Assembly: GCA_035578905.1 (NCBI GenBank)
Contig: JAQJVL010000703.1
Span: 62,001 to 126,000 of the forward strand
DNA length: 64,000 bases
Source: Stictocephala bisonia
Taxonomy: Eukaryota > Arthropoda > Insecta > Hemiptera > Membracidae
Direction: 5' to 3'
Shown: positions 1-10,980 of the stretch, in pieces
Numbering within the stretch: the stretch's first letter is position 1
How the letters are laid out: every line of letters starts with the position of its first letter
Made by a program: the position numbers and the translations under genes
Notes under the pieces: model-generated
The model's input: the letters and a program-made list of their open reading frames with translations, nothing else
Told to the model about the DNA's origin: nothing
Database searches by the model: none

Positions 1-1842
1 TCACATAATAAAGGATCCAAATTTAGTATCAAATCTTTTCAATGACTACTTTGCTACTGTTTCTGATCGCGTTCCTGTACCTTCACCTTTTGTATCACAT
101 TCGAATGTTTGCAGCATTCCTTTGCTTAATGAGTCTTTCTTTTTAACTCCTGTTACAGTGAACGAAGTAATCAGCATAATTATGTCACTTAAAACAAAGA
201 ATTCGGCTGGTTTTGATGACATTTTGTCTAAACTTTTGAAAGATTGCTACGATTTCTTAGTCAAACCATTATGCTTCATTTTAAATCATTCATTTAAAAC
301 GGGTTGCTTTCCAGATGCTTTAAACACTTCCATAGTTAAACCATTGCATACAAAAGGTTCATTCGAGAAGCTAGACAATTTCAGACCAATTGCTTTGATC
401 TCGACTTTTTCTAAAGTGATGGAAAAGGCATTCTGCAATAGGCTGATGCAATTCTTGTCAAATCATAATTTAATTTACAGGTATCAATTTGGATTTCTTA
501 AAAATAGATGTACCTCTCATGCAATCTTTCACTTGATAAACCAAATTGTCTCTGCATTGGATAGGGGCCTATGCGCAGCTGGAGTCTTCGTCGACCTGAG
601 TAAGGCGTTTGATCTTGTTAATCATGATATTCTGATGGACAAATTGGAGTGTGTTGGAGTAAGAGGAGTTCCTTTATTTTAGATAAGATCTTACCTAATG
701 AATAGGAAACAGCATGTTACAATTCCTTATATTGACAGATTAAGGGTACTTAGGCATAGCTTTTCTCATGTAGTACAGATGAAAAACTGTGTTCCTCAGG
801 GATCAGTTATTGGTCCTTTACTTTTTCTTCTGTTTGTAAACGACATAAAATCAGGCGTTTCTAGGGCAGATATAAGCCTTTTTGCCGATGATACAGCTGT
901 GTCAATTATTGAGCCAAGTAAACCCCTTTTGGGTCAAAGTCTTACGATTGAAATGAATTGTTTGCTTCAGTGGTTTAGTTCAAACAAACTTGTGGGAAAC
1001 ATGGAAAAAACTAGTATTTTAAATTTTTCTATTACCAAAAAGGAGAGTGACCATGGAATGCATGCTTTAGGAGATTCTTTAATATGCCCTGTAAAATCTG
1101 TCAAGTACTTAGGGATGATGACTTGCGCTTTAATAGCCATGTAAATAGAGTAGCAAGCTTGGTAAGCTCAGGAACTTTTGCACTAAGAGTTCTATCATCG
1201 CAGCTTGAGTCTTGTCATCTCCTGACAGCTTATTATGGGATAGTTTATCCACACCTTTCATATGGAATATCTATTTGGGGCTCTGAAACCAGTAGAACTA
1301 AACAACTATTCAAACTTCAGAAGAGAGCCGTAAGGATCATCTTCAAACTAAGAAGAACCGATTCATGCAGATAATGGTTTAAAAACCACAATATTTTAAC
1401 ACTTCCATCCATTTATATATATCAAACACTAAGTTTTGTCATAATAACCCTGACCTTTTCAGAATGGAACCATCTCAATGCTCCAATAGCTTCAACCTCC
1501 GAAGTAAAACAAATCTACCAATACCTAAACACCGGACCTCCTTTTTTAAAAAACATTTATTAATGAATGGTATTAAATTATTTAATTCTCTGCCAGCCCC
1601 ACTAAAAATTAAAATGGATGCAAAACCTTTTAAAACCAGACTTAAAGGCTTACTTTTGAGTGAAGCATATTATAATATAAATGAGTTTCTGCAAATTAAT
1701 TAATAGTTAATGTTGTAATTATAATTCTAGGAATATATATATGTATTCTATGTACAGTATTGTTCACTAGAATAATTGACGCCTGCCCATGTACTAATTG
1801 TATTATATGGCAATAAAGTTTGATTGATTGATTGATTGATTG
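1..1842 (+). mobile_element. CR1/Jockey-group non-LTR retrotransposon (LINE), 3' two-thirds
   Basis: This is the 3' part of a LINE already in progress at base 1. Coding similarity starts at once in frame 2, in the linker upstream of the reverse transcriptase, with an F-N-D-Y-F-A-T motif near base 40. The RT and C-terminal region end at 1703. A short 3' UTR follows, with an AATAAA signal near 1812 and a tail of tandem TTGA units at about 1816-1842, typical of LINEs with microsatellite-like tails. The endonuclease half would lie left of the window. It sits about 290 bp upstream of an eIF4G exon and therefore probably in an eIF4G intron. Confidence 0.85.
2..1703 (+). pseudogene. Broken LINE reverse transcriptase ORF
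   Basis: The encoded protein would copy element RNA into DNA at a nicked target. RT blocks are clear in order: S-A-G-F-D-D and the F-R-P-I-A block (122-430), L-S-K-A-F-D (about 597-612), P-Q-G-S (about 795) and the catalytic F-A-D-D (about 881-892). The frame is broken by an in-frame TAG at 680-682, a frameshift near 1084-1140 just after the V-K-Y-L-G motif, a stop at 1372-1374 and another shift before 1464. The C-terminal tail (Y-N-I-N-E-F at the end) is typical of these LINEs. With this many lesions it is not functional. Confidence 0.85.
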
Positions 1843-2135
1843 AAATGTATCTTGTTCTCTTAAGAATAGCAGTACATGACTTGTGACTTTCCGGATCAAT
1901 GTAGCGGCGAACTGATCCGGATGGCATTAATTCTGGATATTTTAGAGTTGGAGGTTAAGTGGTCTGTGCAAGAATGACCTTTTAAATGTCAACAGTACCT
2001 AAGTTAGGTATATTAGATGCTGTCTTCACTTTTAGAATAAATTATAGTTAGAACTATGTTATTATTTTGATCCTACATATAAAGTAGATAACCTAATACT
2101 AATCCTTTTCTTAATGTGTTTTTTTTTTTTTCAAG

Positions 2136-2212
2136 GAAAAGAGAAAAGAGAAGCAATTAGCATATGAGGAGAAAGAAAGAACAATGCGTATGAAGTCTGT
2201 AGGAAATGTTCG
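2136..2212 (+). CDS. eIF4G: eIF4G exon, start of MIF4G domain
   Basis: This 77-nt internal exon is bounded by a long T tract plus CAAG acceptor and a CG|GTAAGT donor. It encodes 25 codons in phase 0 plus two bases of an arginine codon. The peptide is a charged helix running into K-S-V-G-N-V-R, which joins in frame to F-I-G-E-L-F-K-L of the next exon. This junction corresponds to the conserved G-N-I/V-K/R-F-I-G-E-L-F-K-L segment of the MIF4G (HEAT repeat) domain of eIF4G, the scaffold that links cap-bound eIF4E to eIF4A and the 43S ribosome. Exons 5' of this one are outside the window. The charged helix alone would be weak evidence; the exact splice to the next exon makes the call strong. Confidence 0.88.
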
Positions 2213-3129
2213 GTAAGTTAAAACCATTTTGGTTTTTAATTTTTTTGTGCATTACTTAACTAAAAATGTTTCTGTTTAATATATCCTATGGATGTGTTAA
2301 TTGGAATCAAACAGTGATTCTCGATACTTGCAATATGATTATGCAAAACCTCATTCAAAGTCATTAATCCATTGGTGACTAAATAATTTGTTTGTAAATT
2401 GTAAGGGCAAGTAAGTCAATTTCAAGCTAAAAATAATAAAAACTTTAGCAGTGATCAGTGCTGTTGACTACATAATCAACTTTACATTAGAACCCTCCAA
2501 TTACTTTTCTATCATATGGGCACACTGTTCTCTAATCACGAGCCTAAGGCTCTTCGGGCCTTAAAGGCCTGTTCAGGCTGGAGGGTTCTTATCTTGCTAA
2601 TATAACGGGCGTACCTAAAATCAAAGGTATAATTCCTGAATATTAGTTTGTTTCAAATATTATACTGATTAGTTAATTATTATAAACAAATGTACTAGCT
2701 TAGTACTGAGGTGTAAACCAATAAATGTATTTAGTTGATATTTCACATTGTTATGGTTGTAAATATCAGTATATTAGTTTTTAAATGTATGTGTATAATA
2801 AAATGTAAATCATTAAAAAAAACCATGTTTCCTGTAAATAAACTATTATGTGGGTCTAAATTGTTGTATAAATAAAATAGCTATGCCCTATCTTTGTTTT
2901 GTGTATCACCTTTTATAGCCCTAATGGTAGAAAGTTAAAGTACAAAGAATGTTTTGTAACCTCAATAAATGCTAATAAAGAAATTGCCATACAAGATTGG
3001 CATTCATGTACAAAGATTTGCTTTCTTTATGTTTCCTTACAATTTATCTTTGTACTGTTTGTCTATTTATTATTTAAATTATATTTCAAATAGTTTGCTC
3101 ATTTAAATTTGTATCTGTGATGATTGCAG
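2213..3129 (+). other. eIF4G intron, mostly featureless
   Basis: This is the intron between the first two visible eIF4G exons, with GTAAGT at the left and TTGCAG at the right. It is AT-rich with no coding signal. Its one local structure is a roughly 100-bp foldback at 2489-2589, listed separately. Confidence 0.7.
2489..2589. repeat. Short foldback (MITE-like) in eIF4G intron
   Basis: Perfect 11-bp inverted arms AGAACCCTCCA (2489-2499) and TGGAGGGTTCT (2579-2589) enclose a GC-richer interior with two smaller self-complementary blocks (AGCCTAAGGCT and GGGCCTTAAAGGCC). No target-site duplication is evident, so it could be a decayed MITE or chance structure. Confidence 0.35.
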
Positions 3130-3304
3130 GTTTATTGGTGAACTATTTAAATTAGGAATGTTAACACCAGCAGTCATGTATAGATGTATTGAACACTTAC
3201 TTAGAAACCCTGCTGAGGAGTCACTCGAGTGTCTATCTACATTATTAACTACAATAGGAAAAGATTTAGAATTTGGAAACAACCCAAACAAGCCACAACA
3301 ACCT
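3130..3304 (+). CDS. eIF4G: eIF4G exon, MIF4G domain core
   Basis: This 175-nt exon lies between TTGCAG|G and CCT|GTGAGT. It starts in phase 2, completing arginine CGG, and ends exactly on a codon boundary. It encodes about 58 residues: F-I-G-E-L-F-K-L near the start, then helices with H-L-L-R-N-P-A-E-E-S-L-E-C-L, then T-T-I-G-K-D-L. These match the hallmark MIF4G repeats of eIF4G, where vertebrate proteins have a very similar E-E-S-L-E-C-L..L-L-T-T-I-G-K-D-L stretch. The role is eIF4A/eIF3 scaffolding during translation initiation. The pattern fits the eIF4G1/3 type better than DAP5/eIF4G2. There is no internal stop. Confidence 0.93.
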
Positions 3305-3468
3305 GTGAGTATACTAGTTAAATTAATGTAATTTAAATTTCATAAAACATGAATATGGTTGGTAAGCAACACCAAGCGGAATAAAATGAAGGGAATTTTA
3401 ACCTACATGAATAGATCATATTATGTCAATACTAAAAAATGATTTTTGTGGATCTGTGAAACAATTAA

Positions 3469-3769
3469 CCAATTGCGGTCGCGTAGTGTGCGCCCAGGCC
3501 TAAACGTTATGACCAAACACAAGAACTAAACTCCCCAAACTAACATCAAGTAGTCAAGACAACAGTGAACAGGAAACGGTAAGAAAGATAAGATAAGGAG
3601 ACAAACAGATAAGCACATCAAAACATACAGGTGCATTGTAATAGAGATAACATTGACCCCGAAGGCCGAGTGACCCAACTGTAAACAAGTGCCACGACAA
3701 CATCACGTAGTTGAGTTATCAGTCCTCTCGGCGTGTTACGTGAAGGCCATGTCTTTGATCCACAATGGG
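3469..3769. mobile_element. piggyBac-type MITE (301 bp)
   Basis: It is flanked by TTAA on both sides (3465-3468 and 3770-3773), the piggyBac target. The ends are inverted: the left reads CCAATTGCGG and the right, reverse-complemented, CCCATTGTGG. It has no coding capacity. It is moderately GC-rich compared with the surrounding intron. Confidence 0.65.
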
Positions 3770-4210
3770 TTAAGCATTTTCTTTATGTATATTATTGAAT
3801 TCTCACATTTTAAAATAAATAATGAGGGTAAATGTCAACAGTTTCCAGAGATTTGACGCAAGTTTATTTTTTAAACAGAATAAAGACAATTGAACATAAA
3901 ACTTTTGTAAGAACTGATTACATTATGAGCATTTAGAAAAAGTTGAAGTTCAAACTGGAGAAATCGTTTTCCTCCTAAAATATACAATCAATTGCCCGTA
4001 CAGTACAGTCTCAATTCTCTGAAGAGATATCGGCCTTCTGAAATGCACTCAACTTGACGAACAATATCTCTCTCATCCTTTACCAAATATCAATGCATGA
4101 TTGTATTATAAATTTACAGCCTATTTAAAGTCATGCAGTATCATCAGTTACTCCTAGAAAGGTTGCATCACAGAGGTTACTTCCGGGCCAGTTAGTTTCT
4201 CAATAAAACT

Positions 4211-4421
4211 ACAATACAATACAATACAATAGCTTTATTTGTAGTTTCTTTGAGAAATACAGTAGAGTCAGAAAAGTAATTTTTGTTCTTGCTTTACAGA
4301 TTTTTTATTGTTCGATTTATTCTTCATTTCCTTCTTCCTTCTTCTCACTTCTTCTATCTCCTTCTTCTTTCAATCTTCTATCTCATCCTTCTTTCTTCAG
4401 AATCATGTCAATGGTCAGTTG
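4211..4421 (-). mobile_element. Short 5'-truncated LINE 3' end
   Basis: On the minus strand this is a 3'-UTR fragment ending in tandem TTGTA units, seen on + as repeated ACAAT at 4211-4230. It is nearly identical to 4701-4915, the 3' end of the neighbouring longer LINE. Similarity stops abruptly at about 4421, as expected for a dead-on-arrival 5'-truncated insertion. The pyrimidine-rich middle (CTTCTTC runs, 4320-4400) is part of the shared 3' UTR. Confidence 0.8.
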
Positions 4422-4700
4422 TTGTCAAATACTATAGGTCAGACCTGGTTAGACCGTACTGAGAAAGGAGTTAATTTAATTTATTGTTCTCATTTAAAGT
4501 TACCAATCCAATAACATTCACAGTCTCTGATTAACAAACTTTTAAGAACCATTTGACGTTATTGTATTTATACTTATGAATCTTCTTACACCATTTACTG
4601 TTCATAATGATCATGTAAATAAATATATTGTCTATTAACTTTGCAAGTGCTTTTGTACCATCTGGAGCCTCTACGCAACTATTTACTTGCCAGACTAAGT

Positions 4701-7090
4701 ACAATACAATACAATACAATAGCTTTATTTGTAGTTTCTTTGAGAAATACAGTAGAGTCAGAAAAGTAATTATTTTTGTTCTTGCTTTACAGATTTTTTA
4801 TTGTTCGATTTATTCTTCATTTCCTTCTTCCTTCTTCTCACTTCTTCTATCTCCTTCTTTCAATCTTCTATCTCATTCCTTCTTTCTTCAGAATCATGTC
4901 AATGGTCAGTTGGTTGGTTTGGTTTTCAGGTCTTTTACTCTAGTTTTGTGCCTTCTCTCCAGTGTAAATATTCTTCATTTGAGTAGAAGGGTCGCTCTAG
5001 AAGCCAGGTATGGAGTTTTGTCTGCATATTTTTATGGCCTTTGATGTTCTTTATATCTTCAGGCAGGGTATTGAAGAATTTGGCACCAGTGTATGTAGGC
5101 TGCTTCTCGAAGAGAGTCAGTCTGTGTTGAGGGATGGTGAGGTTGTTGGCCGTTCTTGTATTGTAGGAATGAACGTCTAGTCCTCTTCTGATATTTTGCT
5201 TCTGTGCATGTATTATTGTTTCAAGGACATATAGTGATACTGTGGTTAGTATCTTGTGTTTCCTAAAGGCTTCTCTGCACGATTCTTGCGGGGCAAGGCC
5301 TGCAAGTATGCGGATGGCTTTCTTTTGTAATATAAGAACTCTTTGCACATTAGACTTTGAGGAGCCTCCCCAGGCAGCCAGTCCAAATCTTACATGTGTT
5401 TCAAAAAGCGCAAAGTATGCGGTTCTTACGGTGTCTTCATTACTTATTTGTTTGAGTCTCTTTAGGACATAGAGCGTGGAACTTAACTTTTTACATAACC
5501 GGTTGATGTGTTCAGTCCATGTTAATTTGTCGTCTAGAATGATACCTAGGTATTTTCCATCTTTTATTTTTTGAATTTCAGGTAGCTGGGACACTTCATC
5601 TTTTTTTCGACCAAACATCAATTGTTGGCTCTTTTTTGTGTTCAAGACGAGATCGTTTTCTTGGCAGTATTGTTCTGACATGTTCAGTGCTATGCATGTT
5701 TCAATTTCCAGATGTTCGGGTGACCTATTTTGAAGTAAGAGAACCGTGTCATCTGCATACATAAGTGGTGTACTGTAGTCTTTAATGTAGGATGGGAAGT
5801 CACTGACAAATATTATGTAAAGAATTGGCCCAAGGATTGAACCTTGTGGGACTCCTCGCTGTACTGCCAAGTTGGTGGAAATAGTTGTTTGAGTTATTCC
5901 ATTCCTGGTTGAGTTGAGTGCTACAGCTTGGTATCTGTTATTTAGATAGTTTCTGAACCACTCTCCTGTCCTGCCTTTTATACCTAATGCTTCCATCTTC
6001 TCTAGCAGCCTGTCATGACAGATACAGTCGAAGGCTTTGCTGTAGTCAAGAAACACAGCTGTAGCTGTGTCTCCTGCCTCGATTGCTTGTATGAGATACT
6101 CAATGACCTCTATGATAGCTGTTGTGGTTGAACGTCCAGCTATGAAACCATGTTGTTCCAGTGGTATTATGTTATTTCTGTTTAGGTAGTCTAGTAGTCT
6201 GGAGAGCATAACTTTTTCTACAATTTTTGAGAAAGTTGGGAGTAGGGAGATCGGCCTATAGTTTTCTTCCTTTGATTTATTTCCTTGCTTGTGCTTAGGG
6301 TATATTTTTGCATATTTTAGTTTTGAAGGGAACAATCCCTGTGTGAAGGATTTGTTGATTATATTTACTAGGGGGTGTAGAAATTCATTTTCACAAAACT
6401 TTAGTATTTTTGAGGAAATATCATCAGACCCTGATGAATGTTTAGTTTTCATTGATTTAATAATTTTGCTGACTTCTTTTGTTGTTGTGGGATGTGGTAT
6501 GAAGGAGTCTTGACAGATATTGTTTTGAGGGCGGTTTGGTATTGGTGGTTGATGTGTATTTTGTGATTTTGCCAGAGTCTGGTTAGCTATATTGACAAAA
6601 AATTTGTTTAATTGTTCCACTATGTGTATTGGGTTTGATGTGATGGTACCATTGATCTCGAGTTGGAGTACATCTGATGGAGTAGTCTTAATTTTCCTTT
6701 GACTATTTATTGACATCCACATAGCCTTAGGTTTGTTTTCTGAGTTATTTATGAAATCTACTGTCTGTTGTTTTTTTACTGATTTTATATGCAGGTCATA
6801 TTCTTTTTTCAGTCTTGCAGCTTCAAGTTTTAGTTCCGGGCTCCCAGTGTGGAGGTAGGCTTCATGTGCCATTACAAACCTGTCCTTCTTGTTATTAGTT
6901 TCCGGGTCTTGCGGTATGTTGTTTTTCTTTTTCCTTTTGATTTTGCTTTTTGTGATGGGGCAGGCCAGGTTAAGATTATATGTAATTGTTTCATTGAAGT
7001 TACATATAATCTACTACTTCTAATGCGAGTTGGTGTCTGCGGCTTGCTGTAATTCACGAGTCTCCTTCCAGAAATTAGATACAACCGTTT
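4701..7090 (-). mobile_element. 5'-truncated LINE with intact RT ORF
   Basis: This minus-strand LINE has a tail of TTGTA repeats at its 3' end (+ 4701-4720), a pyrimidine-rich 3' UTR on the + view, and a long RT ORF at 4935-6872. The endonuclease and ORF1 are missing. Similarity fades around 7000-7090, just before piggyBac sequence begins. It shares its 3' UTR with the 4211-4421 fragment, so the family was active at least twice here. Confidence 0.85.
4935..6872 (-). CDS. LINE reverse transcriptase, 645 aa open
   Basis: This is an uninterrupted non-LTR RT. From the N terminus it has a charged linker typical of the EN-RT spacer, then K-H-S-S-G-S-D-D, the N-Y-R-P-I-S-L-L-P motif, E-Q-H-G-F (near residue 230), L-D-Y-S-K-A-F-D-C, G-V-P-Q-G-S (about residue 338), the catalytic Y-A-D-D (about residue 372; 5748-5759) and a G-K-Y-L-G-I motif, followed by the thumb and C-terminal domain ending S-N-E-E-Y-L. 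Full-length relatives carry an AP-type endonuclease before this, which is absent here. The first Met may be only the first Met inside a truncated ORF2. The intact frame suggests a relatively young insertion. Confidence 0.88.
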   Translation of the reverse strand: MAHEAYLHTGSPELKLEAARLKKEYDLHIKSVKKQQTVDFINNSENKPKAMWMSINSQRKIKTTPSDVLQLEINGTITSNPIHIVEQLNKFFVNIANQTLAKSQNTHQPPIPNRPQNNICQDSFIPHPTTTKEVSKIIKSMKTKHSSGSDDISSKILKFCENEFLHPLVNIINKSFTQGLFPSKLKYAKIYPKHKQGNKSKEENYRPISLLPTFSKIVEKVMLSRLLDYLNRNNIIPLEQHGFIAGRSTTTAIIEVIEYLIQAIEAGDTATAVFLDYSKAFDCICHDRLLEKMEALGIKGRTGEWFRNYLNNRYQAVALNSTRNGITQTTISTNLAVQRGVPQGSILGPILYIIFVSDFPSYIKDYSTPLMYADDTVLLLQNRSPEHLEIETCIALNMSEQYCQENDLVLNTKKSQQLMFGRKKDEVSQLPEIQKIKDGKYLGIILDDKLTWTEHINRLCKKLSSTLYVLKRLKQISNEDTVRTAYFALFETHVRFGLAAWGGSSKSNVQRVLILQKKAIRILAGLAPQESCREAFRKHKILTTVSLYVLETIIHAQKQNIRRGLDVHSYNTRTANNLTIPQHRLTLFEKQPTYTGAKFFNTLPEDIKNIKGHKNMQTKLHTWLLERPFYSNEEYLHWREGTKLE

Positions 7091-7319
7091 TTCGCCACTT
7101 CATCCCTTTATTCGTTAGTTGTGCTTAGCCTTTGTGGCGGACCTCCATGTGGAGGCTAGTTCCATGTGCGACCTCTCGTGAACAGTTTATTACTGGAGTT
7201 CACTTCCGTGTGCGATCTTATTGTGTGCTTGTATATAAATTTGTATTGTTATATAGTTTTTATCCATTTATTGTATATAATTGTGTGTTTATTTATTTCT
7301 TAAATTTTTTGTCGAAATA

Positions 7320-9102
7320 ATGAGTGAACGTGGACGAATAAGAATTCCTAATTTATTAGACAGTGTAGAGCGTGAATTTCAGCGACAGACGGGCTCATTT
7401 GTCAGGCAACTCCAGTATGACAGTGATAATGGTGATGAGCTACAAGTTTATGATGAACCAGAGGAAGTGGACGATACAGTTGTTACAAACAATTTACGTG
7501 ATAATCTAGGTGATAATGTGTCTGAAAGAGTAACCGATGTCATTAGTGAACTGGAAAACTTACCTCTCAATGAGAGACTCCATAGTAATATAATAAGAAG
7601 ACAAAATGGCAAGCTTGCTTATGTTAGTGAAAATCCCCAGATGCTATGGAATCTTAAGACTCCACCCCAGAATCGAACACAACAGAGAAATATAATGATG
7701 AGGATGGGACGTGTGAGTCATATAGTAAAGGATGTGAATACACCTTACAATGTATGGCGTTTATTTTTTACCGATGATATGCTGGAAGAAATTACAGAAT
7801 GTACCAATATTTCGATTGACAAAAATAAATCCAACTATATTAGGGAAAGAGATTGCTGGAACACAACAGTTGAAGTAATCAAATGTGTGATTGGAATTTT
7901 GTATATGGCTGGGTCTTGGATGACTTGTGGGCAGCCGATGGATGTAGTATAGAATTTTTTAGACTTGCAATGAGCTTGAGTCGATTTAAAATCTTACTCA
8001 GAGCTTTAAGATTTAATCATATTCACACAAGAGAGCATAGAAAAAGCACTGACAAGCTTGCATAGATTAGAAGTATATTTGAACAGTTTGTGGAACACTG
8101 TAAAAACAATTATATTGTAAGAGAATTTGTCACTGTTGACGAAATATTGGCATCATTTCGTGGGAAATGCTACTTCAGACAATACATAAAAAACAAACTT
8201 GCAAAATATGGTGTAAAACTGTTTGCAGTGGTATGTTCCAAGTCTTTTTATACAAAAAATCTAGAAGTATACGCTGGGAAACAACCTGAGGGGCCTTTTA
8301 AAGTGGACAACTCAGAAAAAGCTTTAATAGAACGCATCATAGAGCCCATATCTGGCAGCAGGAGGAACGTCACAGTGGATAACTGATTTTGTTCTATCTC
8401 TCTTTGCAATACATTACTGAATGATCATCAGCTGACATTAGTCGGGACTTTAAGAAAAGACAAAAGGGAGCTTCCTCCAGTTTTTGTGGACAAAAAACAT
8501 AGGCAACCTGGGGATGTTATCTTTGGCTTCAATAAGGACATGACGTTGGTGTCATATTCAGCTAAAAAAAATAAAACTGTAGTTCTCTAATTTCTATGCA
8601 TAATGATGACAGGAATGAAGAATCACCAACATTTGGTAAGCCGGAAATTATCCTCTTCTATATTGCAGCAAAGGAGTGTTGACAACGTAGATAAAATATG
8701 TGTCAAACTACACTGTTGCTAGGCCTTCTAACCGGTGGTCAATGGTAATATTCTTCTGTCTGCTTAATATTGGAGAAATCAATAGTTTTATCATTTGCAA
8801 AGAAAACACTTCAGATCCCAGCATTTAGCAAAAGAACTTTGCAAAGAGTACATGATATCAAGAACTGCAACCAACACAAAAAAAAGACTTCATCAGATAT
8901 TGGACATGCAGAATGATCCTGCTCAAACTCCACCTGCTGATGATGTTTTCTCTGGGAGATGTCGTACTTGTGATTGGAAGAAAAATCTCTTTCAAAAACA
9001 AGATGTGTGGCCTGCAAACAGTTAATTTGAAGAGAGCATACAGCCTCAGTTATGTGTGTCAACTGTACCGTTAATGAAGACGAAGATATGGACTCAGAAT
9101 AA
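7320..9102 (+). pseudogene. Broken piggyBac transposase
   Basis: Transposases of this family cut and paste at TTAA sites with a DDE/DDD catalytic core. The chosen ATG (7320-7322) follows an AT-rich leader. An acidic N-terminal region is followed by the conserved dimerisation/DNA-binding part, a core segment (S-R-F-K-I-L-L-R-A-L-R-F near 7980), the domain around V-T-V-D-E (about 8130), a segment with V-T-V-D-N near 8371, and a C-terminal cysteine-rich zinc domain (C-R-T-C near 8965). Breaks include a frameshift between 7880 and 7952, a stop at 8063-8065, a stop at 8384-8386 and more stops and shifts between 8590 and 8790. It is not functional. Family assignment rests on domain order and motif similarity. 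Confidence 0.82.
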
Positions 9103-9235
9103 ATCATAACAACAAAACTGTTTTAAAGTAAGAATTTGTATCATTTCTTTTCGTTTTTATTTTATTTGTTATGTATTCAAAGTGACACCACAAGAGAAGA
9201 CCTTTTTTGTCAAGTAAGATTATTTTTTTCAATTA

Positions 9236-10051
9236 CAGTGAAAACCCTATTGTCCGTCACCCTATTTTACGCCAGGTTCTGTTATCCGTCAGGTTCATTG
9301 TGCCACAATATGACAGTTACTGTATGACATCTGTCTAGAAGACGACAATTCCCCCTCCAGCCGCCTAGCCCACATAAGCCTAGTTCCAACAGCCTGCCAT
9401 CCGTAAGGCCTCATCTGCCATCTAACAGATAACAGGTCGTTGGAACAGCTCGCCTGAGTACGCCTGACGTATGGACAGGCCGTCCGGGGCTGCCTGAACA
9501 GGTCTCGTACAACATGGGGAAAGAGGTGGCACTACAAAGGCATGTTGTTGAAGATGAAATTTTAAGACACGATGCCTACACAGGCCATGGGCCGTTGGAA
9601 CGGTCCTGTCTGATGATACACAGGCGAGTCACAGCAACACACTACCCGTGTACCGACATCGGGCCTGAGTTGCGAAAACACAAGCCGTGGGAATTAGGCT
9701 TTACTATATTACTCTGTACAGCAGTTTAATTTTAATAATGTTGATAATTAATTTTTCTGCTTATTACATAATGTACAAGCTTATGTTTTACATTAAAACT
9801 AGGCCTACTGTAATAAAAGGGTAGTTGTGACCTGCAGTATATACATTCTGAAAATATCTTTTTTCTAACCTTTTCATTCTCATTTTGTTAATCAATATGT
9901 ACTATACAGCATTTAAATTTAACGTGCATAAGCACTATTAATAAGTTTCCAGCGATATAAGTGTGTTTGGGTGAATTCTCTATAATCCGTCTAGTGTCCA
10001 ATCTGTCACGGCCGCGGTCCGGACCCCTGACGGAAAACAGGGTTTTTACTG
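9236..10051. mobile_element. Non-autonomous pogo/mariner-like element (816 bp)
   Basis: TA dinucleotides flank it (9234-9235 and 10052-10053). The inverted termini are CAGTGAAAACCCTATTGTCC on the left and, reverse-complemented, CAGTAAAAACCCTGTTTTCC on the right, both continuing into GTCA. A CAG start with TA duplication is the Tc1/mariner superfamily pattern, and the AAAACCC/CCG ends resemble pogo/Tigger elements. The small internal ORF at 9514-9729 does not resemble a transposase. It is inserted into the 3' flank of the piggyBac. Confidence 0.8.
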
Positions 10052-10559
10052 TACTATTATTTTATTATCAAATATTATTACGGTCATATTATGTTCTTTT
10101 TTATATTGACTATTATTTATTAGTAAATGTATAAAACTAAATACCTTAAAAATATCAACAATTTTTTTTAATTTTGGGGAAATAACTCTTTTTAATAAAT
10201 TTTGTATAAAAAGATTTCAAGTTTTTAATTCATAAAAAATCTGCAGAACTTTTGTCTTCCTAATTTTATAGTGAATGTTATTTGACTGAAGCAATTGTTA
10301 TTTTAACACCTGAAGGTAACCCCCATATGCGACCTCTCATGTTACACTGAACTATACGACCTACTTAGGGTCAAGCAATAGTTTTTCCACTAATGATATT
10401 TTAACAACCCTGAAGGGAAAAGTTCTCTATTTCAAATTCTTAACTGATATTTCTCCAGTTTGAACTTGGTAATTTCACCAAATCTGTAACAAAGTGATCA
10501 GGGATTGATTATATGTCTTCATCTATGTTCTGTAGTTATATCAAAGGCAATTGTAAGGA

Positions 10560-10980
10560 ATATTTATCAAAGAGGATAAGGTAAACAACCAAAGAAAAGT
10601 GAAGAAGGTACTACTGGATCAGATGAAACTGTGCACCTCCTAGCAGAAGTTAGTAACACCTTCATAGATGACCTGGTACCACAGAGTGCTGTTCTCCCCC
10701 AGTCACAGCATGCAGTCCAGAAACTATCTCTGCAACAACCCCTACAACTGCAACAGGTATCTGGAGAAGGAGGCGAGAGTCCAGGCAAGCGGGACCTACA
10801 ATCCACTCACTGTAGTGAAAGTGAAATCAACTTGGTCAGTTGTGTGTCATGTTCACCAGCACTGGTTGAGGAGTCTTCATTGCAATTGTCAAGTCACGAT
10901 AATAATAGCTGTAATAACTCTTTAAACTTACAAGCATGGTCTTGGCTCCTTCTCAAGTAATAATGTCTACCACTCAAAAT
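10560..10980 (+). other. Possible ORF1/5' remnant of a + strand LINE
   Basis: This stretch directly precedes LINE endonuclease coding. It contains weak overlapping open frames rich in Gln, Ser and Leu, one running 10631-10960 in an acceptable position for a LINE ORF1. No RRM, PHD, zinc-knuckle or esterase motif is visible, so the ORF1 reading is only positional. A G-rich run lies at about 11018-11031. Confidence 0.25.

Larger units (their letters stand above)
7130..10390 (+). mobile_element. Decayed piggyBac-family DNA transposon
   Basis: It is built around a broken piggyBac transposase (7320-9102) with flanks sharing short repeats. CATGTGCGACCTCTCGTG near 7165-7183 recurs as a close match near 10324-10342, and a related block lies near 7207-7217. 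These may be subterminal repeats. I could not find clean TTAA-flanked termini, so the ends are approximate. A pogo-like element (9236-10051) interrupts the 3' flank. Confidence 0.7.

Noticed and set aside
2899..3093. 64-codon hydrophobic frame before eIF4G exon 2
   Set aside because: AT-rich intron sequence; the frame does not join the exon in phase.
4308..5044. Phe/Ser-rich + strand frames as membrane proteins
   Set aside because: They are translations of the pyrimidine-rich LINE 3' UTR and lie opposite the RT ORF.
9514..9729. 71-codon frame in the pogo-like element as a transposase piece
   Set aside because: No HTH or DDE motif, and the element is too short to be autonomous.
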